Part shown: piece after piece, positions 26,893-36,534 of the stretch
Numbering within the stretch: position 1 is the stretch's first letter
Layout of the letters: every line of letters starts with the position of its first letter
Source: Christiangramia sp. OXR-203
GTDB taxonomy: Bacteria; Bacteroidota; Bacteroidia; Flavobacteriales; Flavobacteriaceae
Direction: 5' to 3'
Length of the DNA: 64,000 bases
Assembly: GCF_034372165.1 (NCBI RefSeq)
Contig: NZ_CP139698.1
Coordinates: 3,286,001-3,350,000 of the forward strand
The notes under the pieces: generated by a model
The model's input: only the letters and a program-made list of their open reading frames with translations
What the model was told of the DNA's origin: nothing
Databases searched by the model: none
Position numbers and translations under genes: made by a program

Positions 26893-27870
26893 ATGTCTCA
26901 AATAGAACCAATTTTGCAGGAAAATAAAGATCGATTTGTGATCTTTCCAATCAAACATAATGATATTTGGGACTGGTATAAAAAAATGGAAGCTTGCTTC
27001 TGGACTGCGGAAGAAATTGATCTTCACCAAGACCTTACCGACTGGTCAAATAAATTGAACGCAGATGAGCGTTACTTTATAAAACATATCCTCGCCTTCT
27101 TTGCTGCTTCAGATGGTATTGTGAATGAAAACCTTGCTGAAAATTTCGTGAACGAAGTACAATATTCGGAAGCCAAGTTTTTCTACGGTTTCCAGATCAT
27201 GATGGAAAACATTCATTCTGAGACCTATTCCCTTTTGATTGATACCTACGTTAAAGATGAAAAGGAAAAGAATCAGCTATTTAAAGCTATCGAAGTTTTC
27301 CCGGCTATCAAGAAAAAAGCAGACTGGGCACTAAACTGGATTGAATCAGATTCTTTTGCTGAAAGACTGATCGCTTTTGCGGCGGTAGAAGGTATCTTCT
27401 TTAGCGGAGCCTTCTGCTCTATATTCTGGTTGAAGAAACGCGGACTCATGCCCGGCCTTACGTTCTCCAACGAATTGATCTCCAGAGATGAAGGAATGCA
27501 TTGTGATTTCGCGGTACATCTGCATAACAATCACCTTATAAATAAAGTTCCGAAGGAAAAAATACGCAAGATCATTATCGATGCTCTTAACATCGAACGA
27601 GAATTTGTGACTGAATCACTTCCCGTGAGCCTGATTGGGATGAATGCGAAATTAATGACCCAATATCTTGAATTCGTCACAGACCGACTTCTGGTAGAAC
27701 TCGAATGTGAAAAAGAATTTAATGTTACAAATCCATTCGATTTTATGGATATGATCAACCTGCAGGGAAAAACGAACTTTTTTGAGAAAAGAGTGAGCGA
27801 ATACCAGAAAGCAGGAGTGATGAATAAGGATAAAGAATCAGATGAAATCAGCTTTGACGCCGATTTCTAA
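26893..27870 (+). CDS. nrdB: Class Ia ribonucleotide reductase, beta (radical) subunit
   Basis: Carries the di-iron tyrosyl-radical cofactor used to start ribonucleotide reduction. The 325 residues resemble the eukaryotic R2 type. Metal ligands: Asp43 in AEEIDLHQD, Glu105 and His108 in MMENIHSE, Glu166 in AVEGIFF, and Glu200 and His203 in [10 protein letters not shown]. The radical Tyr is Tyr112 in SETYSLL, so this is a normal tyrosyl-radical enzyme. The C-terminal tail ends in FDADF, the peptide that docks on the alpha subunit. nrdA follows 146 bp later, with two hairpins between. Upstream is an unusual repeat-rich leader. Confidence 0.97.
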   Translation: MSQIEPILQENKDRFVIFPIKHNDIWDWYKKMEACFWTAEEIDLHQDLTDWSNKLNADERYFIKHILAFFAASDGIVNENLAENFVNEVQYSEAKFFYGFQIMMENIHSETYSLLIDTYVKDEKEKNQLFKAIEVFPAIKKKADWALNWIESDSFAERLIAFAAVEGIFFSGAFCSIFWLKKRGLMPGLTFSNELISRDEGMHCDFAVHLHNNHLINKVPKEKIRKIIIDALNIEREFVTESLPVSLIGMNAKLMTQYLEFVTDRLLVELECEKEFNVTNPFDFMDMINLQGKTNFFEKRVSEYQKAGVMNKDKESDEISFDADF

Positions 27871-27879
27871 AGTCCAACT

Positions 27880-27966
27880 GCGCTGCGCCCCCCAATGCAG
27901 CGCTTGTTGAGCTTTTCTAAGAATACCATTTAAGATCTAAAATTATTAATCCGGTTACATAACCGG
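27880..27966 (+). promoter_or_regulatory. Two hairpins in the nrdB-nrdA gap
   Basis: First, GCGCTGC (27880-27886) pairs with GCAGCGC (27897-27903), followed by a T-rich but interrupted stretch. Second, CCGGTT (27951-27956) pairs with AACCGG (27961-27966). They may attenuate or stabilise the message between the subunits, or shelter a separate nrdA start. Confidence 0.5.
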
Positions 27967-28016
27967 GCAGGGATGCCTTTGTTCAGACTTAAGCTCCCAA
28001 AAAACAATTCCAGCTT

Positions 28017-30476
28017 ATGTATGTTGTAAAAAGAGACGGCCATAAAGAACCTGTAATGTTTGATAAGATCACCGCCAGGGTCAAGAAACTTTGCTATGGT
28101 CTAAATGAACTTGTAGATCCTGTTAAAGTTGCTATGCGTGTGATCGAAGGTCTGTACGATAATGTATCTACCAGTGAACTCGATAATCTCGCTGCTGAAA
28201 TTGCCGCGACGATGACTACTTCTCATCCAGATTATGCGAAACTCGCTGCCAGGATCTCGGTTTCAAATCTTCACAAAAACACGAAAAAGAGTTTTTCTGA
28301 AGTGATGACAGATCTTTATGAGTATGTGAATCCGCGTACCAGTGAAAAGGCAGCCCTACTTTCAGAAGAAGTATATGAGGTGATCCTGGAGAATAAAGAA
28401 AAACTAGACTCCACTATTATTTACAACCGGGATTTCAATTATGATTATTTCGGCTTTAAAACTTTGGAAAGATCCTATCTTTTAAAACTGGATGGTAAGA
28501 TCGTGGAAAGACCTCAGCATATGCTTATGCGTGTTTCTATAGGGATTCATCCTGATGATCTTGATAGTGCAATAGAGACCTATGAACTTATGTCTAAAAA
28601 GTACTTTACACATGCTACCCCAACACTTTTTAACTCCGGAACACCAAAACCCCAAATGTCTTCCTGTTTTCTACTTAGTATGATAGACGACAGCATTGAT
28701 GGAATTTACGATACACTGAAGCAGACTGCAAAAATCTCTCAATCGGCTGGAGGTATAGGTCTCTCTATCCATAATGTGAGAGCCACTGGTTCTTATATTT
28801 CAGGAACCAATGGTACTTCCAATGGAATTGTGCCGATGCTTAGGGTATTTAATGATACCGCCAGATACGTGGATCAGGGTGGTGGAAAAAGAAAAGGATC
28901 TTTTGCGATGTATGTGGAACCATGGCATGCTGATATCTTTGATTTTCTGGATCTTAAAAAGAACCACGGAAAAGAAGAAATGCGTGCTCGTGACCTCTTT
29001 TATGCCATGTGGATCCCAGATCTTTTTATGAAAAGGGTGCAGGAAAATGGTAGCTGGACGCTTATGTGTCCCCATGAATGTCCTGGCCTTTTTGATACTT
29101 ACGGAGATAATTTCGAAGCGCTTTACGAAAAGTATGAAGCTGAAAATAAAGGTCGAAGAACTATTAAAGCCAGAGAGTTGTGGGAAAAGATCATGGAGTC
29201 TCAAATAGAAACTGGAACTCCATATATGCTTTACAAAGATGCCGCTAATAGAAAGTCTAATCAAAAAAACTTGGGAACGATTCGCTCTTCCAATCTTTGT
29301 ACAGAAATTATTGAATATACCAGTAAGGATGAAGTCGCCGTTTGCAACCTTGCATCTATCGCCTTGCCGATGTTCATTAAGAACAATGAATTTGATCACA
29401 AGGAACTTTTTAAGATCACGAAAAGAGTGATCAAGAACCTGAATAAGGTGATCGACAGGAATTACTACCCGGTTAAGGAAGCTGAAAATTCCAATATGCG
29501 TCATCGCCCGGTTGGTCTGGGAGTTCAGGGACTTGCAGATACTTTTATTAAACTACGATTGCCTTTTACAAGTGACGAGGCAAAAAAACTGAACCAGGAG
29601 ATCTTTGAAACTCTTTATTTCGCTGCGGTTACGGCATCTATGGAACTTGCAAAAATAGAAGGTCCATACTCTACGTATGAAGGTTCGCCGATTAGCCAGG
29701 GAGAATTCCAGTTTAATATGTGGGGAATTAAAGATGAAGAACTAAGCGGTCGCTGGGATTGGGGTAAACTTAGAAAGCAGATTGAAGAAAATGGGGTTCG
29801 AAACTCCTTACTATTGGCACCAATGCCAACCGCTTCCACTTCCCAAATATTAGGAAATAACGAAGCTTTTGAACCTTATACCTCCAATATATATACAAGA
29901 AGAGTACTTTCCGGAGAGTTTATCGTGGTGAACAAGCATTTACTGGAGGACCTTGTTACCCGGGATTTGTGGACAGAAGATGTGAAAAATGCTATTATGA
30001 GAAACAACGGTTCTGTTCAGGATATCGATGTGATCCCGCAGGACCTTAAAGAACTTTATAAAACGGTCTGGGAAATGAGCATGAAAGATATTATAGATAT
30101 GTCAAGACATCGTGGTTATTTCATTGATCAGTCTCAATCGCTGAATCTATTTATGGAAAACGCGAATTACAGCAAGCTTACCTCCATGCATTTCTACGCC
30201 TGGAAAAGCGGACTCAAAACTGGCATGTATTACCTGAGAACGAAATCGGCGGTAGACGCTATTAAGTTTACGCTTGAGAAAGAGAAAAAGCAGGAACCGG
30301 TTGCGATTACTTCGGAAGCTCCTATGCGAGCTGCTGAAAAGCTTCAGGAAAATACACAGCCTGTAGTTTCAGAAAAAACAGAAACTGAAGGAGCGCTGTC
30401 CCCGGAAGAACTTAAAGCACTCATTGCACAATCCAAAGAAGCTGAAGGTGACGACTGCCTGATGTGCGGATCTTAA
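28017..30476 (+). CDS. nrdA: Class Ia ribonucleotide reductase, alpha (catalytic) subunit
   Basis: Reduces ribonucleoside diphosphates to deoxy forms. At 819 residues it has the eukaryote-like R1 length. The N-terminal ATP-cone ([18 protein letters not shown]) implies allosteric activity control by ATP/dATP. Catalytic features: Cys217 in PQMSSCFLL, the active-site pair in NLCTEIIEY with NxC-E spacing, and the radical-transfer Tyr region near the C-terminal domain. The tail DDCLMCGS carries the Cys814/Cys817 pair that re-reduces the active site. About 60 residues before it form a flexible Glu/Lys-rich linker. A terminator follows immediately. Confidence 0.97.
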   Translation: MYVVKRDGHKEPVMFDKITARVKKLCYGLNELVDPVKVAMRVIEGLYDNVSTSELDNLAAEIAATMTTSHPDYAKLAARISVSNLHKNTKKSFSEVMTDLYEYVNPRTSEKAALLSEEVYEVILENKEKLDSTIIYNRDFNYDYFGFKTLERSYLLKLDGKIVERPQHMLMRVSIGIHPDDLDSAIETYELMSKKYFTHATPTLFNSGTPKPQMSSCFLLSMIDDSIDGIYDTLKQTAKISQSAGGIGLSIHNVRATGSYISGTNGTSNGIVPMLRVFNDTARYVDQGGGKRKGSFAMYVEPWHADIFDFLDLKKNHGKEEMRARDLFYAMWIPDLFMKRVQENGSWTLMCPHECPGLFDTYGDNFEALYEKYEAENKGRRTIKARELWEKIMESQIETGTPYMLYKDAANRKSNQKNLGTIRSSNLCTEIIEYTSKDEVAVCNLASIALPMFIKNNEFDHKELFKITKRVIKNLNKVIDRNYYPVKEAENSNMRHRPVGLGVQGLADTFIKLRLPFTSDEAKKLNQEIFETLYFAAVTASMELAKIEGPYSTYEGSPISQGEFQFNMWGIKDEELSGRWDWGKLRKQIEENGVRNSLLLAPMPTASTSQILGNNEAFEPYTSNIYTRRVLSGEFIVVNKHLLEDLVTRDLWTEDVKNAIMRNNGSVQDIDVIPQDLKELYKTVWEMSMKDIIDMSRHRGYFIDQSQSLNLFMENANYSKLTSMHFYAWKSGLKTGMYYLRTKSAVDAIKFTLEKEKKQEPVAITSEAPMRAAEKLQENTQPVVSEKTETEGALSPEELKALIAQSKEAEGDDCLMCGS

Positions 30477-30506
30477 GAATTTTGGCTAATTCAAATTTGA
30501 ATGTTG

Positions 30507-30536
30507 AAAGGGAGGCAGTTATTGCTTCCCTTTTTT
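30507..30536 (+). terminator. Intrinsic terminator after nrdA
   Basis: AAAGGGAGGCA pairs with TGCTTCCCTTT (one G-T pair) across GTTAT, followed by a T-run, 30 bases after the nrdA stop. Confidence 0.88.
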
Positions 30537-30537
30537 A

Positions 30538-30545
30538 TATTTTTG
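30538..30545 (+). promoter_or_regulatory. Candidate -7 promoter element for dgt
   Basis: TATTTTTG matches TAnnTTTG and lies 21 bases before the dgt ATG, directly after the nrdA terminator. No -33 TTG at the right spacing was found. Confidence 0.42.
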
Positions 30546-30566
30546 AAGCTCAACAACTGGAAAATC

Positions 30567-31913
30567 ATGACCTGGGATCAACTCTTATCACTTAAACGTT
30601 TCGGAGACAAGAACAAACGACTGCGTATAGAGCAGAATGAAACACGTTTAGGTTTTGAAGTAGATTATGATCGTATCATATTTTCTTCAGCATTTAGAAG
30701 CTTGCAGGACAAAACGCAGGTGATTCCACTTTCCAAGACAGATTTTGTGCATACCAGGCTAACGCATAGCCTCGAGGTTTCAGTCGTTGGAAGGTCGCTG
30801 GGAAGGTTAACGGGACAGAAGTTGTTGCAGAAACATCCACATTTAAAGGATTCTTCAGGTTACCAGATGAATGATTTTGGGGCTATTGTCGCAGCGGCTG
30901 CTCTTGCTCATGATATTGGAAATCCGCCTTTTGGACATTCCGGAGAGAAAGCGATTGGAGAATACTTCAGTCATGGAAACGGTAAAAGGTTCAAAGAATC
31001 TCTTTCAGAAGCAGAATACCAAGATCTGGTAAAATTTGAAGGAAATGCCAATGGTTTCAGAATACTTACAGAAAACAGACCAGGAATTAGCGGTGGCCTA
31101 CGATTGTCCTATGCTACTTTAGGAGCATTCACAAAATATCCGAAAGAATCCCTTCCGCATAAGCCAAGTTCAAAGATCGAAGATAAAAAGTTTGGATTTT
31201 TCCAGAGTGAAAAAGAAACCTTTGAAGATATCGCTGAAGAATTAGGATTAAAAATGACGCGCGAAGGCAAACACATTGGATATGCACGGCATCCTCTGGC
31301 CTTCTTGGTTGAGGCCGCAGATGATATTTGCTATACGATCATTGATTTTGAAGATGGAATTAATCTTGGACTCATCGATGAAGATTACGCTCTGGAATAC
31401 CTCATCAAACTTGTAAAGGACAGCATCAATACTTCCAAATATCATGAACTTCAAACCACTTCAGACAGGCTGGCGTATTTGCGTGCTCTAGCTATTAACA
31501 CACTAATTACAGAAGCCGCAGAGATCTTTCTAAAAAATGAAGATGCCATTCTGATAGGAGAATTTCATGAAGCTTTATTCGATAAAAGTAAATACGAGGC
31601 TCAGATTCGGGATATTATTAAGATAAGTGTGGAGAAGATCTATCAAAGCGAAGAGGTGATCGGGAAGGAAATTGCCGGCTTTAAAATGCTCACTTATTTG
31701 CTGGATATATATACCCAGGCTTTCCTTGCAGATGCTGAAAATGAAGATTCCAACTTCACAAAACTGGTAAAAAAATCTGTTCCACAGCTAAACTATTTGA
31801 ATGACGAACATTCAGTTTATGATACGTTGATCGCAATCTGTTCATATATAGCTTCGCTAACCGATGGTCTAACCGTGGCTTCCTTTAAACGATTTCAGGG
31901 TCTGGATGCTTAA
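30567..31913 (+). CDS. dgt: Deoxyguanosinetriphosphate triphosphohydrolase-like (dGTPase)
   Basis: HD-domain enzyme that hydrolyses dNTPs to nucleoside and triphosphate, balancing the dNTP pool. The ATG at 30567 (MTWDQLLSLKRFGDKNKR) gives 448 residues. Motifs: DRIIFSSAFRSLQDKTQV, HTRLTHSLEVS (first metal His), AALAHDIGNPPFGHSGE (the HD pair), FEGNANGFRILT, and FLVEAADDICYTIIDFEDG (last metal Asp). It lies directly after nrdBA, so synthesis and removal of dNTPs are neighbours, though separated by a terminator. Confidence 0.94.
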   Translation: MTWDQLLSLKRFGDKNKRLRIEQNETRLGFEVDYDRIIFSSAFRSLQDKTQVIPLSKTDFVHTRLTHSLEVSVVGRSLGRLTGQKLLQKHPHLKDSSGYQMNDFGAIVAAAALAHDIGNPPFGHSGEKAIGEYFSHGNGKRFKESLSEAEYQDLVKFEGNANGFRILTENRPGISGGLRLSYATLGAFTKYPKESLPHKPSSKIEDKKFGFFQSEKETFEDIAEELGLKMTREGKHIGYARHPLAFLVEAADDICYTIIDFEDGINLGLIDEDYALEYLIKLVKDSINTSKYHELQTTSDRLAYLRALAINTLITEAAEIFLKNEDAILIGEFHEALFDKSKYEAQIRDIIKISVEKIYQSEEVIGKEIAGFKMLTYLLDIYTQAFLADAENEDSNFTKLVKKSVPQLNYLNDEHSVYDTLIAICSYIASLTDGLTVASFKRFQGLDA

Positions 31914-31934
31914 AACGTTAAAAAATTAACGTTT
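31913..31934. repeat. 9-bp perfect palindrome after dgt
   Basis: AAACGTTAA (31913-31921) and TTAACGTTT (31926-31934) with a 4-base A spacer. It overlaps the dgt stop codon. It may be a weak terminator or an operator for the following histidine kinase gene; the downstream T-run is poor. Confidence 0.5.
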
Positions 31935-31974
31935 AGTATTAATTATTCTTTCTAGTCTAAAGTAATTTCACGAC

Positions 31975-32014
31975 TTAAGCTTCTGACACTTCAATATTTA
32001 AGCATCAGGCACTT
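31975..32014. repeat. 17-bp tandem direct repeat upstream of histidine kinase
   Basis: TTAAGCTTCTGACACTT at 31975-31991 and TTAAGCATCAGGCACTT at 31998-32014 agree at 14 of 17 positions with a 23-bp period. The second copy ends 14 bases before the ATG. This looks like a two-site operator of the downstream gene. Confidence 0.62.
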
Positions 32015-32028
32015 ATATAGTTAGTGTT

Positions 32029-33171
32029 ATGAAAAAGGTTACTCAAATTTTAGAGAATAATTCTCAGCTTATCATCGAGGACTGGGAACGACAGGTTCTC
32101 GAACTCGTAAAATCCTCTACTTCTGCCAATAGAATCGCACTTCGCGATCATGTTCCTAACATCCTGAATGACATTATTGGTATCATGGAACAATATGATA
32201 TCATTGACTGGAATCTTGAGGATCCTAAAATTGCATTGATCGAGAGTAATAGCATTGAGCATGGGAGACATCGCGCCAGTTCCGGAAGCTTTTCTGCAGA
32301 TGAAATTCTTCACGAATATATCATCTTTCATAATGTGATTCTTAGGGTGCTCAACATAAATGGAATTACAGATCATAATGCATACAATATTTTAAAGTGC
32401 TGTGTTGATAAATCTATGCTGAAAAGCCTGGAGGCCTACACAAAGTCGATCCAAGAGATGCAAAGTAAACTAGTTGCTACGCTTGCTCACGATATTAGAA
32501 ATCCACTCTCTGCCGCGAGATTGGGAATCGAAATGCTAAATACAGAGGATATAGATCAGGATCGCAGTATCAGGGTCAAGAAAATGACCATGAATAGTGT
32601 GAATAAAGCACTGGAAATGCTGGAAGGATTACTGGATAGTATTACTGTAAAGGCCGGTGAAGGGATGATGCTTACTTATGCTCAAACAGATCTGTATAAC
32701 GATATAGAATCTATTTACCAGGAAGCTTCAGAGATCTATTCTGAAGAGATCATATTAGATTGTGCGGACAAGGATCTTTATGGGATTTATGACGCTGTAG
32801 CAGTACGCAGAATGCTCGAAAATCTAATTACCAATGCAATTAAATATGGAGATAAAGATACCCCGATCACGCTAAAAATTGAAAAAGATGGGGACGACTA
32901 CTTATTGCTTTCTGTCCATAATCTTGGAAATCCTATTCCGAAGGAGAAACAAAAGGCGATCTTCGATTTTCTACAATACGGAAAACAAAATAACAACCCT
33001 AAACTCAAAAGCTGGGGCATAGGACTCACACTGGTTAAAATGGTTGCTGAAGCGCACGGCGGTGCGGTTGAACTCACCAGCGAAAAAGATAAAGGAACAG
33101 AATTTAAGATCAGGATTTCCAACAAAGCGAATCAACCCGGTAAAACACGCACAAGACTGAACCTGGTCTAA
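32029..33171 (+). CDS. Cytosolic sensor histidine kinase with RsbRD-like N-terminus
   Basis: A 380-residue kinase with no transmembrane segment. Residues 1-140 form an all-helical sensor (NNSQLIIEDWERQV...HGRHRASSGSFSADEILHEY) resembling the RsbRD N-terminal domain found in stressosome and some flavobacterial kinases. The H-box is KLVATLAHDIRNPLSAARL with phospho-acceptor His154. ATPase motifs: ENLITNAIKYG (N-box), SVHNLGNPIPKEKQ (G1), and SWGIGLTLVKMVAEAHGG (G2). No response regulator is adjacent, so it is an orphan. Its stop overlaps that of the convergent DUF3078 gene. A tandem 17-bp repeat sits just upstream. Confidence 0.9.
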   Translation: MKKVTQILENNSQLIIEDWERQVLELVKSSTSANRIALRDHVPNILNDIIGIMEQYDIIDWNLEDPKIALIESNSIEHGRHRASSGSFSADEILHEYIIFHNVILRVLNINGITDHNAYNILKCCVDKSMLKSLEAYTKSIQEMQSKLVATLAHDIRNPLSAARLGIEMLNTEDIDQDRSIRVKKMTMNSVNKALEMLEGLLDSITVKAGEGMMLTYAQTDLYNDIESIYQEASEIYSEEIILDCADKDLYGIYDAVAVRRMLENLITNAIKYGDKDTPITLKIEKDGDDYLLLSVHNLGNPIPKEKQKAIFDFLQYGKQNNNPKLKSWGIGLTLVKMVAEAHGGAVELTSEKDKGTEFKIRISNKANQPGKTRTRLNLV

Positions 33172-34160
33172 AACTCATAAACAACTCCAACACCAAGCAT
33201 TTGCTTTAGCTGAATTCTGGCACCGGAAGTTTCCAGTTTACCATCGCCATTGGTATCTTCCTTAAACTTTACATCATCATCATAACGAATATGGGTTCCA
33301 ACATTGGCCTTTACGAAGTCATTGACCTTCATATTTACTGCCAGTTGCCAGTCTACATCCACATTTCCGAAGTTATTGAGGTAATCTGAATACAGGCTCA
33401 ATTGATTACTAAGATCAATATTCTCAAAAACTTCCTTGTTATATTCACTGGTAAAGAGAAAACCGAATTCTGTTCTAAGCATCTCACCTTCTTTGATAAT
33501 ATTCCCAAGTTCATCGGTCACTGCAGGTTCCACACCAAACATCCCTTCGTTGGCAAGTCTTTGATCTAGTACGAAAGTTGATTTCACGGTTATAGGAGAA
33601 AGGTATATGGTAAGATCCTCTACAGGATGAGAAAATTCTGTTCCTGCACCAAGAAAGGTATAGCCAGGAGCCATTAATTTCGAAATTGGTACTTCGGTAT
33701 CAGGATATTTGTAACCGTTGGTGAATTGCGTGTTGAAACTAAATTTACCTGAATAATACCAGTTCGACGTACTGTCGGTTCTAAAACCAAAGGAGGAACT
33801 CAATCTTAATTCATCTTCTGTCTTTCTAATTTCCCTGCCTTCCTGCGCATTAATTCCATACCTCAACTTTGCCGAATTCTTCCAAATAGTATAGTCTTTT
33901 TCAAAATCCCGCTCAAAACCAGCATAAAATAAAGCCGAAATTGAGTTGTTTCCCCCAGCATTCCAGTTTACGAAAGCCACTTCACTTAGATTCATTCCGA
34001 AGGTGTTCTTCTCGGTCCAGTAGATCAACATGGAATCTGAAGCAGTAGTATCCTTAGCCGCCGTTGCTGTAGTATCATTCACCCTAACATGTTTAATATG
34101 AGCAGCTGAACTATAGAATGAAGTAAATATAAAAAGGAAGCTTAGTAGGTAAAATTTCAT
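33168..34160 (-). CDS. DUF3078 domain-containing protein
   Basis: A 330-residue exported protein of family DUF3078, probably an outer-membrane beta-barrel-like protein. Signal peptide MKFYLLSFLFIFTSFYSSAA from ATG 34160 (an in-frame ATG at 34184 would add eight residues). The body is rich in alternating aromatic strands: NMKVNDFVKANVGTHIRYDD, NTQFTNGYKYPDTE, LSLYSDYLNNFGNVDVDWQ, and it ends in a terminal Phe (GVGVVYEF), as outer-membrane barrels do. Function unknown. It follows dxs on the same strand with a 34-bp gap, and a -7 element of its own lies in that gap. Confidence 0.82.
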   Translation of the reverse strand: MKFYLLSFLFIFTSFYSSAAHIKHVRVNDTTATAAKDTTASDSMLIYWTEKNTFGMNLSEVAFVNWNAGGNNSISALFYAGFERDFEKDYTIWKNSAKLRYGINAQEGREIRKTEDELRLSSSFGFRTDSTSNWYYSGKFSFNTQFTNGYKYPDTEVPISKLMAPGYTFLGAGTEFSHPVEDLTIYLSPITVKSTFVLDQRLANEGMFGVEPAVTDELGNIIKEGEMLRTEFGFLFTSEYNKEVFENIDLSNQLSLYSDYLNNFGNVDVDWQLAVNMKVNDFVKANVGTHIRYDDDVKFKEDTNGDGKLETSGARIQLKQMLGVGVVYEF

Positions 34161-34181
34161 CAGGTAGGGATTACAGAATCG

Positions 34182-34189
34182 CAAAAATA
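34182..34189 (-). promoter_or_regulatory. Candidate -7 promoter element for DUF3078 gene
   Basis: Minus-strand TATTTTTG matches TAnnTTTG, 22 bases before the ATG at 34160. It sits between the dxs stop and this gene. The -33 element is not clear. Confidence 0.4.
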
Positions 34190-34194
34190 TAAAA

Positions 34195-35967
34195 TCAGTT
34201 CAAAGTTTCCAGCTTTTGCCGTATTCCTTCAACGTTAATTCCCGCAATTTCTTGTAATTGATCGATATTTCCATGTTCTATAAAATTATCGGGCACCCCC
34301 ATGATCTCAATTTTACCCTTATAATCAAGATGCATAGCAAGCTCCAGGATCGCACTTCCAAAACCTCCGGAGATTACGCCATCTTCAATAGTGATAATTT
34401 TATCAAATTTTTCGAAGATCTCTTTTAGCAGATCTTTATCTAGCGGTTTTACAAATTTCATGTCGTAGTGCGCAATACTCCCTAACCCTTTATAACTTTT
34501 AATTGCTTCGGAAGCGTTTGCAGCCATATTTCCGATCGTTAGAACGGCGATATCAGTTCCTTGCTGAAGGCACTCAGCTTTACCAATAACAGTCTTTTGA
34601 AAAGGTTTTTTCCAATCAATCTGAGATCCTCTTCCGCGGGGATAGCGAATTACTAATGGTTTGTCTAAACCAAGCTGGGCCGTGTAGAGAAGGTTTCTAA
34701 GCTCGGTTTCATTTCTTGGAGCTGCGATCATAAGATCTGGAATAAGTCTGCAGTAGGCAATATCAAAAACACCGTGATGCGTAGCTCCGTCTTCTCCTAC
34801 CAAGCCAGCACGATCCAGGCAAAATATCACCGGCAGTTTTTGCAAGGCAACATCGTGAATTAACTGATCGTATGCACGTTGAAGGAAAGTAGAATAAATA
34901 GCACAAAAAACAGTAAATCCCTGGGTGGCCATTCCGGCAGATAAAGTCACAGCATGCTGCTCTGCGATACCTACATCAAACGCCCTGTCTGGAAAAGCAT
35001 CCATCATATATTTGAGCGAACTACCTGTAGGCATCGCTGGGGTGATCCCAATAATTTTGTCATTTTTTTCCGCCAGTTCTACTAGCGTTAGACCGAAAAC
35101 ATCCTGAAACTTTATGGGTAAACCTTCGGTTTCATACTTCAGCAATTCACCAGTTGCAGGTTCAAACTTACCGGGTGCATGATATTTTACCTGGTCTTCT
35201 TCAGCTTTTTTTAAACCTTTCCCTTTTTTGGTAATGACATGTAGAAATTTAGGTCCGCTGATTTCCTTCATTTCCTGTAAAACCTTCAGTAATTCAGGTA
35301 GATCATGACCATCTACAGGCCCGAAATATTGAAAATTGAGCGCTTCAATGATATTATCGCTGGCAGGTTTATGTCCAACTCTTGCTTTGGTTAGATATTC
35401 TTTTAAGGCCCCAACGCTGGGATCGATACCAATCGCGTTATCATTCAATATAACCAGCAAGTTCGCTTTGGTTACTCCGGCATGATTTAAACCTTCGAAA
35501 GCCATTCCGCTGGCGATGGAAGCATCTCCAATCACGGCGATATGTTGTTTTTGATAATTGCCTTTAAGTCGGGAAGCGATCGCCATCCCAAGCGCTGCTG
35601 AGATGGAAGTAGATGAATGCCCTACGCCAAAGGTATCGAACCCACTTTCAGTTCTTTTTGGGAATCCGCTAATTCCATTAAGCTGTCGGTTGGTATGAAA
35701 AGTACTTTTTCTGCCAGTTAATATTTTATGACCATAAGCCTGGTGACCAACATCCCAGACCAGCAGATCTTCAGGGGTATTAAAAATATAATGTAATGCG
35801 ATGGTAAGTTCTACAACACCAAGACTTGCCCCCAGATGACCTTCCTTGGTTGCTACGATTTCGATGATAAATTCTCTAAGTTCCCTGGCTAGATCCTGTA
35901 AGCTGGCTTCCGGAAGCTTTCGCAGATCTTGCGGAAAGTTGATGGTATCTAATAATTCTCTGGTCAT
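34195..35967 (-). CDS. dxs: 1-deoxy-D-xylulose-5-phosphate synthase
   Basis: Thiamine-diphosphate enzyme that condenses pyruvate and glyceraldehyde 3-phosphate, the first step of the MEP isoprenoid pathway. The ATG at 35967 (MTRELLDTINFPQDLRKL) gives 590 residues; the frame is open eight codons further. ThDP-binding motif: AVIGDASIASGMAFEGLNHAG through NDNAIGID (GDG-type Asp to Asn end). Others: ATKEGHLGASLGVVELTIALH, GISGFPKRTES, FDVGIAEQHAVTLSAGMA (catalytic Glu) and DRAGLVGEDGATHHG. Complete and normal. It is divergent from tadA. Confidence 0.96.
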   Translation of the reverse strand: MTRELLDTINFPQDLRKLPEASLQDLARELREFIIEIVATKEGHLGASLGVVELTIALHYIFNTPEDLLVWDVGHQAYGHKILTGRKSTFHTNRQLNGISGFPKRTESGFDTFGVGHSSTSISAALGMAIASRLKGNYQKQHIAVIGDASIASGMAFEGLNHAGVTKANLLVILNDNAIGIDPSVGALKEYLTKARVGHKPASDNIIEALNFQYFGPVDGHDLPELLKVLQEMKEISGPKFLHVITKKGKGLKKAEEDQVKYHAPGKFEPATGELLKYETEGLPIKFQDVFGLTLVELAEKNDKIIGITPAMPTGSSLKYMMDAFPDRAFDVGIAEQHAVTLSAGMATQGFTVFCAIYSTFLQRAYDQLIHDVALQKLPVIFCLDRAGLVGEDGATHHGVFDIAYCRLIPDLMIAAPRNETELRNLLYTAQLGLDKPLVIRYPRGRGSQIDWKKPFQKTVIGKAECLQQGTDIAVLTIGNMAANASEAIKSYKGLGSIAHYDMKFVKPLDKDLLKEIFEKFDKIITIEDGVISGGFGSAILELAMHLDYKGKIEIMGVPDNFIEHGNIDQLQEIAGINVEGIRQKLETLN

Positions 35968-36057
35968 TTGCAACAAAGTTACATCATGCAAACTGAATTA
36001 TTAACCTGAAACGAAAACGGAATTTTCAAAAATGATATCTTGCACAAAAACCTGGGA

Positions 36058-36507
36058 ATGATCAATCCATACGATGACACTTATTTTATGCGGAAAGCGC
36101 TGGAAGAAGCGGAAACTGCTTATGAAAAAGGGGAAATTCCCGTTGGAGTGGTTGTAGTCATCAACGACAGGATCATCGCAAGAGGACATAATCTTACAGA
36201 AACGCTGAACGATGTAACTGCTCATGCCGAAATGCAGGCTATCACAGCCGCTGCAAGCTTTCTGGGGGGTAAATATCTTAAGGATTGTACTATGTACATC
36301 ACCCTGGAACCCTGCCAGATGTGTGCCGGTGCCCTCTATTGGAGTCAGATCTCAAAAATTGTTTTTGCTGCGGAAGATAGCACAAGAGGTTATAGAAAGA
36401 ATGGAGTCCAGCTTCATCCCAAGACTAAGGTAGCTTCAGGGATTCTTGAAGAAGAAGCTTCCACTTTACTGAAGCGTTTCTTTATAGAAAAAAGAAATCT
36501 GAATTAA
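36058..36507 (+). CDS. tadA: tRNA-specific adenosine deaminase
   Basis: Zinc enzyme that converts wobble adenosine 34 of tRNA-Arg(ACG) to inosine. With the ATG at 36058 (MINPYDDTYFMRKALEEA) it has 149 residues. Zinc and catalytic motifs: TAHAEMQAI at about residues 55-63 and LEPCQMCAGALYWS near 84; the TadA-type substrate loop includes ARGHNLTETLNDVTA. The alternative upstream TTG start would lie inside the shared dxs-tadA promoter gap. It ends at a terminator shared with the GH16 gene. Confidence 0.94.
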   Translation: MINPYDDTYFMRKALEEAETAYEKGEIPVGVVVVINDRIIARGHNLTETLNDVTAHAEMQAITAAASFLGGKYLKDCTMYITLEPCQMCAGALYWSQISKIVFAAEDSTRGYRKNGVQLHPKTKVASGILEEEASTLLKRFFIEKRNLN

Positions 36508-36531
36508 AAAAGCCCCAATATGGGGCCTTTT
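36505..36531. terminator. Bidirectional terminator, tadA / laminarin locus
   Basis: AAAAAGCCCC pairs with GGGGCCTTTT across AATAT, with A- and T-runs on either side. It marks the downstream end of the polysaccharide utilisation operon. Confidence 0.88.
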
Positions 36532-36534
36532 ACT

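Noticed and set aside
28800-29504. Long antisense open frame (234 codons) inside nrdA
   Set aside because: Opposite strand of a strongly conserved gene, no recognisable motif, and no promoter.
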